Assembly: GCA_032622095.1 (NCBI GenBank)
Contig: CP136066.1
Coordinates: forward strand, 3,867,784-3,931,783
Direction of reading: 5' to 3'
Origin: Siphonodentalium dalli
Taxonomy: Eukaryota > Mollusca > Scaphopoda > Gadilida > Siphonodentaliidae
Length of the DNA: 64,000 nt
The notes beneath the pieces are model-generated. The model was not told the DNA's origin. It did not search any database and worked only from the letters and a program-made list of their open reading frames with translations. The translations under genes were made by a program, and so were the position numbers. Positions within the stretch are counted from its first letter, which is position 1, and each line of letters begins with the position of its first letter. Below, piece after piece: positions 44,210 to 56,405 of this stretch.

Positions 44210-46250
44210 GTGGATGAATTTAGTGATACATATCAAACAAATGTTAAAGAAACAATAGCCATCGATCGCCACAACTTCAATGCATATTTGTATAAACCAC
44301 ATCACACCTATAAAAGAGAAACACAATATCAACCTAGTTATCAGGGATCGTGTGTAGACTGAATCAGTGCACACAGTTTATCAAAACTCGAGTACAATCT
44401 ATCTTTATCCATAACGTAGGTGCCACAACATATAAAATATTGAACTTTCCTGAATTGTGTTCAAGTACAAACAGACGAGAGACTTGACATCTTACACCGG
44501 AGATATAACAAATATCAACGGAGAAGACTGAACAATGTAATCCGATAATTAAAATCTAAGAAATATTATTCTCGTTGCAGTGGCACCTAAGTGTGCGATT
44601 GTGGTTCAAATAAATGTGCTTCAACAACACTCTGCAGTACACAAATTGATTTCTGACACAAACTTTCGCTGCGAGCACCTATAGAATGCTGCTTCTTTAC
44701 CCAGCCAACAAATTGCTCGTGCGTGACAGTCTTCGACAACGACAAACCATATTAGTTAAAACATCAAGCTTATCGATTGTCCTGCATGGTATATCATAAG
44801 TTTGAATAGTTTCTTCAAATAGTTTATTATGGTTTATGATTACCGGTAGAGTATGTTTTCGAATACTTATAGTTAACATCGACATAATCAACTAAATGTC
44901 TAAAATTGTCCAAGTCCATTTTAAAATTCACGTCACGACCGTTGACTACTACAAACAGACACAAATGAAACAACCTTAAATTTATCGTAAAACGTAATAA
45001 ACAAAGCACGTGTTTTTAACGCTACATCAACGAAGATTTTTCGGAAATCTTCCGTGTATGTATGTGTGCAGATACATCTAACCAAACCATGAGTTGTTTG
45101 GTTTAAAGAGAGCCATGTCCGTTTAAACCTCAAATAAAGAATCTGGCTTTTGCTTCCATGACCGGTTGTGAACGAATTCAACGATTCTGTACTGACTGCG
45201 AACATGAATATTAGTATATCGACAACACAAAATAGGAATGGTTTTATGTTCTGTATTCAGGATGGTAAAATTTAATTACAACAGTAAATGGGTGTAAAAA
45301 TGAAAGCACTTGTGACATTGAGTTATTTTTTTTAATAAATAACACCGAAAAAAGTACTTAAATTAAATACTTAAGCAAATTATACAAAAATCACTAATTT
45401 TTCTTCTCATGACAATGTTTCAGTTTAGTATTTTCTTTATAATTTAGTTACTCTTGCAAAGCAACGTTGTGTTGCGATTCGTTCCAGATAAGACCATAAA
45501 TACACTATTAGTAGTACGAAATCTAATGTCACGTCACAGTTTGAACAACTTAACTTTTAGACTTGATCTCAACTCATTTCCTCGAGTTTCAAGTTACATA
45601 AAATAGGCTTCTAATGGGCAGTACTATTGCCCACTTTTGTTGTTCATGCAGTATATATATATATTTATAAAAATAAAACACGAATTTGTTGGCAGATGTA
45701 ATGGTTTAGCCTGTCCGTGTAATACGAGTCTCAGCTGTCTGGACATCGACGCAATCATGTCTGGTGTTTTGCGCGCCCGCGTAGCTTGTGACGTCCTGGT
45801 GTGCGTCGTGACGTCATGGCGTCTTGATCGGTTTCCAGAAAGAAATAATTCAATATTGTTCATTTATGAACGATTTATTACCAAAAGAAAACCAGATAAC
45901 GATGCAAATTAAGTATATATGTGGATTTAAATTTCAATTGATGCAACCATTTCATATTAGCGCGTGTGCATGCTTTACAGTATGTACATCCGGTATCACG
46001 TAACATGTTCGCGGAAGGACAAATAAACAGATAAACAGAGTTCCGACCGAAAACATTACTTGCGTCCAGCAGAGACTGGCGCAAGTAATAACTCTATGTC
46101 GATGACATAACGATGGTCGCTAACTATTGCGTATTATAATAAGGTGATACCTGTTGAATATCTACAAGCTCAAAGCAAAATTATTCAGACAATACAAAAC
46201 AATGTGAACAAGAATTACAAAACAAATATAACAACAGGCCTTATGCAATT
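44210..46250. other. No supportable gene
   Basis: AT-rich with short frames only. No repeat family is recognised apart from a short TA run near 45650. Confidence 0.35.
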
Positions 46251-47118
46251 CCACGACATGAACATAAATGAACGAAGCAAGTACATGTAGATAGCGAAAC
46301 AGGAACGGGTAAAATAACCTCTACAACACAATATCCTCAAATGGCAGCACACAACAACCTCAATATAGTCCATATTAACGCGAACAACATTAGGGCTCGC
46401 AAACAGGAACTAACAGAATACGTCGAAGAAAACAAAATAGATATACTCACTGTAAATGAAACACAACTAGGAAAAGACATCAAATTCTCATTCCCTGGCT
46501 TCAACACACATAGGAAAGACCGATCTGCTCCGGGGGGGGGGGGCGGTGTCGCGATATTAGTCAGATATCATATAAAATACACCGTTATAAACACGTCCAA
46601 ACTTACAGACGAAATCATCGCAATATAAATAACCATAAACAACAGGAAAACAGCAATCATTTCCCTATAATTTTATGTCACTGCTTGCAAAACCCGTCCC
46701 CAACTAAATAGTTTCAAACACTTCACAGATACGTACAAAAGATGTATCTTCCTATGATACCTTAATGCTAAACATATAGTGTACAAATGCACTGTTAATG
46801 CAGCAAAACTGATACATACGGAGTCGCAATATTCAACATTGCTGAACACCAAGATCTAGTTCTATTAGATAACAAAGCCATCGCAACCCACCATGACATC
46901 AAAACAAAAAACATGGGACATGTTTGACTATGCGCTAGCCACACCATCAATAGCAAAAACAATAAACAACTGTAAAATTGGCTTCGATGTAGGAAGAGAC
47001 CACTATCCGGTCGAACTATATATGCTAAACGCAAAACCACAACGAAACAAAGTAATCACTAGGAGAAACCTTAGAAATAAATTTAGAGAACACGTAAACA
47101 AGTTAAAAAAGCAGTTAA

Positions 47119-47507
47119 CCCTTTACCCAACAGGGCCCTGTGCCAATGCATTCTCTTATATATGCGAGTCGACCATAGGTCGCCTCGCATATATAAGAGA
47201 ATGCATTCGCTTAACACTTTAAAAATTATAAAATTGTTAAAGAATGTAAGAAAAAATGGTAAAAAGTGTTAAAAAAAGATTTTTGTTAGGCCAATGCATT
47301 CTCTTATATATGCGAGGCGACCTATGGTCGACTCGCATATATAAGAGAATGCATTGGCACAGGGCATAAATGTAACTATCACAATGTGGTCAAGGAGCCG
47401 GTTCCAATGATATCCATATTTGTATGGTTCTATTGAGACAGACCGAAGATATTTTAGGCTGTTGAAGCTTTATTTGGCCGGTTTTGGCCGGTTTGTTGGG
47501 TAAAGGG
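47119..47507. mobile_element. piggyBac-like MITE, 389 bp, in the LINE
   Basis: Tips CCCTTTACCCAACA (47119-47132) and TGTTGGGTAAAGGG (47494-47507) are perfect 14-base inverted repeats. TTAA lies directly outside both (47115-47118, 47508-47511). TTAA duplication and a CCC-starting tip define piggyBac transposons. No transposase is present. Inside are two hairpins (47137-47212 and 47288-47361), each made of inverted copies of the 37-bp GTCGACTCGCATATATAAGA... sequence. The LINE coding sense resumes on the far side. Confidence 0.85.
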
Positions 47508-48332
47508 TTAAACTCGAAAAACGAGAATCGTGGGAGCGAGTAACCACTCAATTGGGCGATAGACACCTTGACGGGAAATTTTGGAAAACATTCAAAGTTC
47601 TAACTGGCCAAGCCAAATCAATTAAAAACGATAAACCACTTAACGACGAAAATGGCGACGCATTTACAAACGAGTCAGACAAAGCTTCAATATTCGCCAA
47701 ATCACTGCAAAATATTAATAAAACCCACACTGGAAATCAGTTTTGGGAAAAATTCAGAACCCAGGTAATCAACTACATTAGACAAAACAAACAAACATTT
47801 GTACAACTTAACACGAACCTATTGAAGAACCGGACGACGACCACACACTCGCTAAGAAAATAACAATTCAAGAAATTAAGGAATGCGTTAAACGTGCCAA
47901 ACAAAATAAAGTCCCAGGCGACGATGAAATAACCTTGGCATAATAAAACAAGGACCAGAAGCTCTACTCAATAGACTAGAAACAATCTATAATAAATGTG
48001 TACAACATTGATTCTTCTCTAAAAAATGGTTATCTGCACTTGGAGTTATGATTCCAAAATTGAATAAAGATCACACAATTGCGACAAATTTTAGACCTAC
48101 CAGCCTACTTCAATCTTTGTGCAAACTATTTGAAAGAATTATCAGCACTAGAATATCCGACCACTTAGAAAATTAAAATTTCTTTGACAAATTCCAACGC
48201 GCGTACAGACGGGGCCGCGAAGGGACTGAACACATTTACATAATAGTAGAAATTATGCGCACGGCAGTAAATCGGGGGTGGGTTGGAGTTGCAATCTTCC
48301 TAGACGTAGAAAAAGCATTTGATTCAGTCTGG

Positions 48333-48647
48333 TTAATGATTGATTGATTGAATGGGATTTTATGTCGCTTTAGCCAGTAAGGCCATATCACGACATTGCC
48401 AGTTTTAATGGTGGAGGAAATCCGCACACTTACGGCTAATCTAACAGTGATTTCAGTGGCTGATAAACTCGTCGACCATGTGCGGCAAACCACCGGCAAT
48501 CGGCAAGTAACTGGCAACTTTCCCAGATAACGATTTCGAGTTACAAAGTCCACGATGGAAAGATGTGGATTTGAACCCTTATCGCCAGCGCTGGAAGGCG
48601 AAACGGCTTGGACTTGTACCCCTAACCGATTGAGCCACCGATGCCCC
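48333..48647 (-). mobile_element. tRNA-derived SINE, 315 bp
   Basis: On the minus strand the head begins GGGGCATCGGTGGCTCAATC. It has A box TGGCTCAATCGG and B box GGGTTCAAATCC at tRNA-like spacing, then a body of about 200 bases and an (AATC)n tail at the 48333 end. A perfect 13-base duplication, TGATTCAGTCTGG, flanks it (48320-48332 and 48648-48660). It interrupts the LINE reverse transcriptase directly after KAFDSVW. RNA polymerase III would transcribe it from the internal boxes. Confidence 0.9.
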
Positions 48648-49603
48648 TGATTCAGTCTGGCACCACGGACTCCGATACAAATTAAGGATAACTACAGAGA
48701 TCCCGACCAAAATGCTAAGACTTATATCTTCATTTCTGATGCAAAGATCAATAAAAGTCAGAGTAGGCGAGGTAATATCAGACAGTGTAGAACTTAAGTC
48801 GGGAAAGACCCATAGGTCTGTACTAAGCCCGCTACTATTTTTAATCTACGTAAACGACATACCCGATAACCCAGCATACAATGTTCAAATTTCGCAATTC
48901 GCTAACGACCTGGGCCTCTGGACCACGGGGGTGGGGGGGGGGGGGGGGTGGTAACCCTAAACAACTCAAAATCATAATTCGAAAACAACTTAACGATCTC
49001 GAAGGATGGTGCTCAAAATCTCGAACGCTAACAAAAACTCAAATTGATAGTATTCAGTAAATGGAAAAAAAAAATCGAACTCAAACTTTCCATATTTGGA
49101 GAAATTTTCGAACAAACCGAAACTCTGGACTATAAACTCACCTTCAAGAAAAATATAGCTAATATCGCAACCAAAGCAAAACAGAGAATTGGACTGTTAA
49201 GAATGCTCAGGGGCACATCTTGGGGACCTAATTCCGTGACCCCAATAAAACTTTATAAACAATACATAATACCAATTATGGAATACGGGGCAATTGTTAC
49301 TGCAGAATTACCCAAAGTAACTATAAATAAACTACAAGTAATTCAAAACTCCGCTTTAAGAAAGGCACTACAAGAACATATTCGCACACAAATCACGGCC
49401 CTACATTCAGCAGCTAACATACCCACTGCAAGATAGGTTAAACACTCTAGCGTTTCAAACTCTACAAAGGCTACAAGGTAGCACACTAACAGAGGAACTA
49501 AAACTCCGTAAATTACTGTTAACAAACAAAAAACCGAAGTAGGATTAAGGAAGAAAAAAAAGAAGAATATAGAAAGAAGAAAAGAGAAACAAGAAGTAGA
49601 ATG

Positions 49604-49800
49604 ACAAGGTAAATCCGGCTATATGGTTTTATTGACGTGTAGTCGGACAATTGCCTTCAGTTATACAGAAGAGAAGAGAAGGGAGAGAAGAAGAGAGAAG
49701 CGAGAAGAAACAGTAAAACGACAAGGAACATCCGACTATATGGTTTTATTGACGTGTAGTCGGATACTCGCCTTTAGTTATACATAAGTAAAGAGAAAAC
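49604..49800 (+). repeat. Two-copy tandem repeat at the LINE 3' end
   Basis: Units of about 115 bases share TATGGTTTTATTGACGTGTA and GTCGGA. The spacer is purine-rich (GAGAAGAGAAG). It probably belongs to the 3' untranslated region of the LINE. Confidence 0.65.
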
Positions 49801-49930
49801 AAGAAGTAACAGAAGAACAAAAAGACTCGACTCCACGACTCCAAGATTACAAGACAGCTCACTAACAGGAAATAGTAATCCGTAAAATACAAAATATAAT
49901 ATAAATTAAACAAAGTAATACATGCTTCCA

Positions 49931-52370
49931 CCCGCGCCCGTGCCTATGGGAATGGGAGGATGGGCGGGAGATAAACATTTGGAAAGAATGTATAACTCAC
50001 TAAGCATTCAGAAAACACAATGGGCTCGGCTGCATCCTCCACCGAATACACAAACAGGTCAACGGGTCCTGACACTCTCACTGGAGTGGACAGCGGGAAT
50101 AGCACCATCGAGAGTTGTGGAGCCCCGACCGACCTTAAGTTGAGCCCATAGTATAAACCCTGAATACAACAGACTAAGGCAACGGAGTTCACGCAAACAC
50201 TAAACAGGACACTAGTTCACAACAAACCACCAGATAAAACGATATCAACCGAGTTAAATACACACAACTCGTATTATAAACAATGGAAGTTTTCATCGCC
50301 GGTCCGCTTTTGGAATTGGGGGGGGGTGGGCTTTGCTTCCTGCGCAGATGTCATGCAACCCGTACACAGAAGGCAAACATCTAATCCCTAATAAATACTC
50401 ACAAACCAACTCAACAAACGCTCTTCAGCGGCATTATAGCATACAAACGTGGGTTGTATGTGAGGGCTGACAACACTCATCCCAAACTCCAAATCATGTT
50501 GTATTCAAACCTGTTATGGTGTGAAGCCAGGTTATTAGACGGGGTACAGTTAATGACACATTACATAACCATTGAGTTAAGAACTGCTCGTCTGTAAGGA
50601 ACAAAGCATTTAGGTAATTTATCTAAATTATCTTACACGCTGCCTAATCAACACAAAATTACATAACCAGTATAGAGCTTAAGCGTTTTGACGATTAGGC
50701 TGGTTAAATGTAAGAGCTTACATTTTGCTGTCTCGTGAAGTTTATTTATGTACAGTTTAAATGTGTAATGCTCCCTCTGTACAGCCGTCAGAATTCAATC
50801 AAAGCCACCGTTACGGTACGGAATTTCCGTGGTACGAAATACATTCGTCGCCTAATTTCGTCTTGAATGTCGATCTATTCAGCGCTTTTTCATTTAGCTT
50901 TCCGACTCCATGCTTTCCGTCTTCATTTGGAGTAAAAAAATGTTTAGCCAAATGAAATTTTATTAGCCAAATTAGAAAAAAAGATTGGCCATTGGCTAAT
51001 TTGGCTACCGACAGCGCGAACCCTGGATATATGTGTGCGCCCATTTTTCACATGGACTGTGTTTACATGTGACTGGACAATGCCACGTTTTAATTGTTAC
51101 GGACAAATATGACATTCAGCTGTGTTACTGTTGCATGTTGATACATTTAAGTTTTCACTGTTACAGCTTTGCATAATTGTGACTTACAGTGGAGTGTTTT
51201 ATAATGGTCGCAATTTATATTACTCGTAACAGATACGCTCGCACATTTAGTTTTTTCACCCAATGACCGACGCGCGAAGCGCGTCCAGTGGGTGTCTATA
51301 ATCGTAGGGCTTGTGCGTTTCTGCTGAATTGAACTAGTGCCTATGCGTTTCTGCTGAGCTGTACTGACGTTTGATCACAAAATAAAATTATAATCATTAT
51401 CAAAGCACACGTTTGGATAACACCGCCATAAACAGTGACATATTATGATGTTGAGCTCGTATCGTCAATAAAATTAGAGTTATAACTAATAAAACTAAGA
51501 ATTACTGCTAAAGTATTTCTACCAATTGGGTAACTAGATTCGTGTTGAGCTGGAACTTGAGAAATTTCAATTTCAACCAATTGAAATGCCGTTGAAAACC
51601 GAAGGGTTAAGCGATTATCGCAATATGATATGGGAACACCTTGTGCGTAACGTAACTATCGCAAGTATAACGTACTCTGATAACAACTTATCGCCAAATT
51701 CAAGTTTCAAACAGTTTAAACATGTCACCTTCGGCTTCTTTTATTTTATTTTTATGAAAATGAATAATAAGTGGGGTGATAAATATGTATAATATGTATA
51801 TAACGACAAATAGAGTAAAATTAGCCATTTCCCCGTGAAACTTAGGATAGGCAAGCCAGGTACAAACATTGGTGAAATATGAGTACGAACGTCAAATTGT
51901 TCCCCTGTCGTATTGCGATAATTGCCAACCGTCACTGCGAAGCGAAGACTCCAATGGCGATTATTAATTAATTCATTTCGGCTGTTCATTCTTCTAAGCT
52001 AATAAATCTTTCTTGGATATCTTGGAAGGTGTTTTGGGAGGATTGTTCTGATATATAAAAGTTGGATTAACCTTCCAAAAATATGAGTTTGACGCCTGCA
52101 TTTCTTGGCATGAATATTAAGTTAATGAGCGCTCGTCTGCAAGTACAGTCATTGCCGAATCGGCGTGTTTTTGTGAAAATGTCACCAGCATTTCTCCACT
52201 CGATTCTCTTAAAATGCACCCTAATCGGTCAAATTCTTTTGATCATTATATCTAAATACATCTTAGCTACAATTCGGATCTGCTGTCCCGGTCGAAAAAG
52301 GTTTAGTTTGACCAAAACGACTATTGACAAAAGTTTGTTTACAAAATGACTCGATGACCCGTCCACGCTG
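49931..52370. other. No supportable gene
   Basis: Short frames lack motifs. Around 50940-51010 a small inverted repeat (TTAGCCAAAT and ATTTGGCTA) is visible. A G9 run lies at 50318. Confidence 0.35.
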
Positions 52371-52735
52371 TAAATTTATTATCGAAAACAAATTCAATTT
52401 CTTCCATCTAAAACATAATTACGCACTGGACTCGTGTCATTTTAAGAATATATAAGTATTACACACATACACATGAATTCTCAGCTCAAAATTTTGAAAA
52501 ATGACAGTTTTATCGATATAAATCGATTTTAATGGCAAATTCCATGCTAAATTTTATCATCGAAAAAAATTTATTTCTTCCATCTAAAACATAATTACGT
52601 GCTGTACCCTGTCAATTTAGGAATATATAAGTATCCCACAAAGACACACCGAGTCTCAGCTTAAAATTTTGAAAAATAAGAGATTTATCGACATAAATCG
52701 ATTTGTATGGCAGATGCCATGTTAAATAAATTTTA
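52371..52735. repeat. Two tandem units of about 180 bp
   Basis: TTCTTCCATCTAAAACATAA, GAATATATAAGTAT, TTTTGAAAAAT and TCGA.ATAAATCGATTT recur in the same order at 52396-52550 and 52574-52735. Each unit contains the palindrome ATCGATATAAATCGAT. Confidence 0.75.
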
Positions 52736-52779
52736 GGGCCCTGCAAATGTTTTATGAGCTGTTCCATATTGGGCTCGAG

Positions 52780-53560
52780 AGTCCATATTTGACCGGTTCT
52801 ACCTGATAATTGTGCGACAGTACAGTCGCGTTACTTTATACGTCAACATTGGTCATTATCACCCGACAAATTTATTTCGGTCTAACGTATCAACCCCTAT
52901 TTACCCCGCGTAGCCTGACTAAGTGTCAACATTGGTCTTTTTCGCTCCACTAATTTGTATCGTTCCATTGGTATGAATTCCATATCCAATTATCCACATA
53001 TAACCAACCCAACCTCTAATCCCGGTCCAATTTATTTATTTTGTTCATCATTTTGTACATAATATTTTATCAGGTGATACTTATACGTATATGTCTGTGG
53101 TATTACTGTAGTATACTGTATCGGTATATCAATTGCTATGACTTTCTATATAATCCTGGTGCCATCTATAGAGATAGAGATAATTTCATACACCCCCCCC
53201 CCCCCCAATTTTATATCATTGCTGTTTTAGTACAGTCGCGATGCATTACATGGCAACATCGCTCCACTAATTTATGTCAGTTTATCGGTACGAACCCCTT
53301 TTTATCCGAGTCCATATAACCAACCCAACATCTTATCCCGTACCACTATAGAAGTCCATAAATGACTATTCTGGCACTATATATAGATGACTAAGATTTT
53401 GACATCCCCCTATTTATAGCCTTGTTGCAACAGTAGAGTTGAGATGCATAATATGTCAACATTGGTCGTTATCGCTCTACAAATTTATGTCGGTTCAACC
53501 CTTAGTTCCCTGTATCGCCCACCCCTCCCTCAATTTATTTTTTCATTTGTATTATAGTCG
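52780..53560. repeat. Degenerate repeat units with ACAGTCGCGTTAC and CAACATTGGTC
   Basis: Four diverged copies of a unit (GTACAGTCGCG, then TCAACATTGGTC, then CGCTCCACTAATTT, then CGGTACGAACCCC) start near 52820, 52920, 53228 and 53425. A C14 run lies at 53193-53206. Confidence 0.55.
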
Positions 53561-53774
53561 CGTTACGTACACATTTTATCTCTTGTAACTTTTGCTTCAA
53601 CAAGCCGAGTTCCGCTGCAGACAATACAATACTGACAACATTTTGAAATGTAATCAGGCTTCAAACTCATATTATCCAAGAAAAACTCTGGCTACATAAG
53701 AAATTTGTGTATAAGGTGTACGCGCATTTGTTGCTTTAAAAACCAAACGTCCCAAGTCAAGGTCCATACCCCCA

Positions 53775-54330
53775 ACACACTGATGTGAGGTTTAACTCCA
53801 TCTACATACAGTAATGTCCATAGTAATTGATCACTTAACCACAGCAGAATTATGGGTATTTTTTCAGGATTTTAAATCCTGAAAATTACCTATAATTATG
53901 CTGTGGTTAAGTGGTCAATTACTTTGGGCATTACTGTAACCAATATAATGATTTGAGGTTTAATGATAACTCAATACTCATACAGTAATGTTCAAACTAG
54001 TTGACCACTTAACCACAACAGAATAATGGGTAATTTGTCAGGATTTTAAACTCTGAAAAATTACCCATAATTCTGCTGTGGTCAAGTGGTCAATTACTGT
54101 GGGCATTACTGTAACCAATATACGGATGTGAGGTTTAATGATAACTCAATCGTCATACAGTTATGTCCAAAGTAATTGACCACTTAACCACAGCAGAATT
54201 ATTGGTAATTTTTCATGATTTTAAATCCTGAAAAATTACCAATAATTCTGATGTGGTTAAGTGGTCAATTACTTTGGGAAAAATTATTGTAACCAATATA
54301 AGGATGTGAGGTTTAATGAGAACTCCATCC
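53775..54330. repeat. Tandem array of three hairpin MITE units (period about 175 bp)
   Basis: Each unit has a spacer (CCAATATA.GGATGTGAGGTT, then AACTC) and a hairpin of about 130 bases. The hairpin runs from CAGTAATGTCCAAAGTAATT through CACTTAACCACAGCAGAATT and CAGGATTT to its reverse complement. The hairpins lie at 53808-53938, 53980-54113 and 54156-54291. A fourth spacer follows at 54293. The hairpin arms match the MITE at 31645-31862 and the solo arm at 36659. Confidence 0.85.
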
Positions 54331-54503
54331 ACATAACTAATAAATATGTGTGAAAAAAAAAAAAAAATCCATGATAGCGTCCAATATGGACTGCCTAATT
54401 CTGCTCCAAAAACATGTGTATTGAATATATGGATGTTTATTGGGGTAAACCGATTATTTGAATGATATTTTCATTTACTGGGATCCAAAACCCGACGTAT
54501 GGG

Positions 54504-54860
54504 ATATTTATAAGGTGGCCCGCCCTCCACTCCATCCCGCCACCCATAGTATATTATGCGCCACAGGCGCCCCTAGATCATTAGAGTATTTACTCGAGGA
54601 AGCAGACTGAACCCAGCTCACATAGTATCTTATACGCCGCAGACGCTGGAGACTAATGCTACTGCCCACATAAATAATATGTATAAGGTAACCCGCCCAC
54701 CACCCCATCCCGCCACCCATAGTATGTTATGCGCCACAGGCGCCCCTATATCATAAGAGTATTTACTCGAGGAAGCAGACTGAACCCAGCTCCCATAGTA
54801 TCTTATGCGCCAGAGGCGCTGGAGACTAATGCTACTGCCCACATAAATAATATGTATCTT
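54504..54860. repeat. Two tandem units of about 178 bp
   Basis: CATCCCGCCACCCATAGTAT, GCGCCACAGGCGCCCCTA, TATTTACTCGAGGAAGCAGA and CTGGAGACTAATGCTACTGC recur in the same order, about 178 bases apart, with few changes. Each unit holds the small palindromes GCGCCACAGGCGC and CTCGAG. Confidence 0.85.
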
Positions 54861-54989
54861 AAGCATATGTGCATATTTAATAAGGCAACACTTGGAATCC
54901 CAACAGAGAAACCACATTGACATTTAATAGAGAATTTCCATTAACTGCAATAACTTAAGGAATCTCTAATTAGGGCTGCACGGTAATGA

Positions 54990-55510
54990 AAAAAACATAT
55001 CGAATAACTTATTATTTAACTAACCGAATAACTAATTGCGCTCAAGCCCAATAAGAAATTTAAGTTATTGTGCTTAAGCGAAGTTAGAGATACCTTATTG
55101 CATTTAAGCACAATATGATATTCCTGTGCAATAAGGAGTATTCTTATTGCGCTTAAGTGTAATAAGACATTCCTTGTTACACATAAGCGAAATTACATGC
55201 ATATTGCACTTAAGCGCAATTAATATATATCTCATTAGATCGCCCTTGTGCAAATAGTAGAATAATCCTATATTTGTTCCACCCATTGTACCATGGGAAT
55301 GGACTACACCACCTGAATTACAGGGAGTTTATGTACACTATATAATATATTCCTTATTAAGAGATACCTTATTGAGTTTTATTATCTAAGCGCAATATGA
55401 AAATTCCATCAGTGCACTTAAACACAGTTAAATACTTCCATATTGCGCTTAAGCACAATAGAGATTCACATATTGCACTTAAGCGCAATTAGCTCTTCTT
55501 GTGCTTAATT
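54990..55510. repeat. Array of TTGCGCTTAAGCGCAA-type palindromes
   Basis: About ten variants of the 16-base palindrome (for example TTGCACTTAAGCGCAATTA, TTGCGCTTAAGCACAAT and TTGCATTTAAGCACAAT) are spread at irregular 25-60-base spacing. They are often bordered by AATAAG or ATTCC words. No gene is present. Confidence 0.75.
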
Positions 55511-56190
55511 AAAAAAAAATGTTATAATTGTATTGTAACTATTGTGTGTCCTTTAATATTTCCCATACATCATGTAGGCCCTACACATATATTATGCTAG
55601 ACAATTAGTACTATTGTTACTAATAGTACTCGTAGTAGTTAATACCACCTTACTGTCAATATTCTATCATGGTTAGTTTCAAAATCATAACGTTAATTGT
55701 TATTACTATTTGTACATGTACATCAGTCATCAATTAACAAACTTAAGTAGAGCATGGTTAATTATCTACCATATACGGTGGATTATTCCCATATTCAAGC
55801 TGTTGATGTCATTGAGACATTCAATGTTATTATGCTATTTTGCATGCGAACTAGTAGACCCTCCAATAGCTTATCTTTACCACTCGGGATAGTGGGTGTT
55901 TTTCCTCAATTAATTGAATTTCTTGTTAATTATGTTTTATCGTTTGTTATTTACAATAATTATTTAAGTCTGTGAACAGAGAGCGCATCACTTTTGTGCA
56001 GGCTTAAACTCCACGATGGAGATAGCAAGGTTGATCCTATTCAAACTTCACAATTATTTTCTTGCAATTTATGCATTGATGATTTAAGTTTCATCAAAAG
56101 TATTATTGTGACGCCTATCGGAAAAAATTATATTTTACTCTACATTAGCAAATTAACAGCAACATTACCAATGAAAAATAAACATTGGTC
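55511..56190. other. AT-rich non-coding
   Basis: No gene or clear repeat is recognised. Confidence 0.35.
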
Positions 56191-56405
56191 TGACGGTTAT
56201 TAGCTATGGTATTGATGTTAATTGAACGGTGTTGAACCGTAAAACAAATAGCGCGGATCGATATTTACTGGCTGCAGTCTGTCAGTTACCAAAACGGTTT
56301 TGTACCGAGGAATATACTCTAGCCTGACCGTATGTTTTGTGGACGAAAATTGGCAGGCATGTTGTCCGGTATGACACCGTTTAACTGACATTTCGAACAG
56401 TGTAT
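56190..56405. repeat. Diverged copy of the 30.4-30.8 kb repeat family
   Basis: It shares TTACTGGCTGCAGTCTGTCA-like, GCCTGACCGTATGTTT, TTGGCAGGCATG and GAACAGTGTATATGATG elements in the same order as 30530-30785. Confidence 0.5.

Larger units (their letters stand above)
46341..49436 (+). pseudogene. LINE endonuclease / reverse transcriptase pseudogene
   Basis: The endonuclease begins NLNIVHINANNIRARKQELT, with TVNETQLG and GGGGGVAILVRYHIKYT. Its end is near SKQKTWDMFDYALATP and DVGRDHYPVELYML. After the MITE come RHLDGKFWKTFKVLTGQAKS, the reverse transcriptase PKLNKDHTIATNFRPTSLLQ, FQRAYRRGREGTEH and VAIFLDVEKAFDSVW. After the SINE come HHGLRYKL, SPLLFLIYVNDIP and the catalytic box mutated from F-A-D-D to FANDL. 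A G-rich run follows this box. It ends PIKLYKQYIIPIMEYGAIVT and INKLQVIQNSALRKAL. Several stops and frame changes are present. The last blocks resemble Jockey/I-type elements, and the clade is uncertain. Confidence 0.75.
46250..49930 (+). mobile_element. Decayed LINE, interrupted by a MITE and a SINE
   Basis: The plus strand carries a single traceable protein from an endonuclease start near 46341 to a C-terminus near 49436. The 3' region contains a two-copy repeat (TATGGTTTTATTGACGTGTA at 49623 and 49739). Two later insertions, at 47119-47507 and 48333-48647, date this LINE as older than both. Confidence 0.7.

Noticed and set aside
53775-54330. CRISPR-like array
   Set aside because: The period (175 bp) and the hairpin units match a MITE family seen elsewhere. 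The spacers are not variable, and the genome is eukaryotic.
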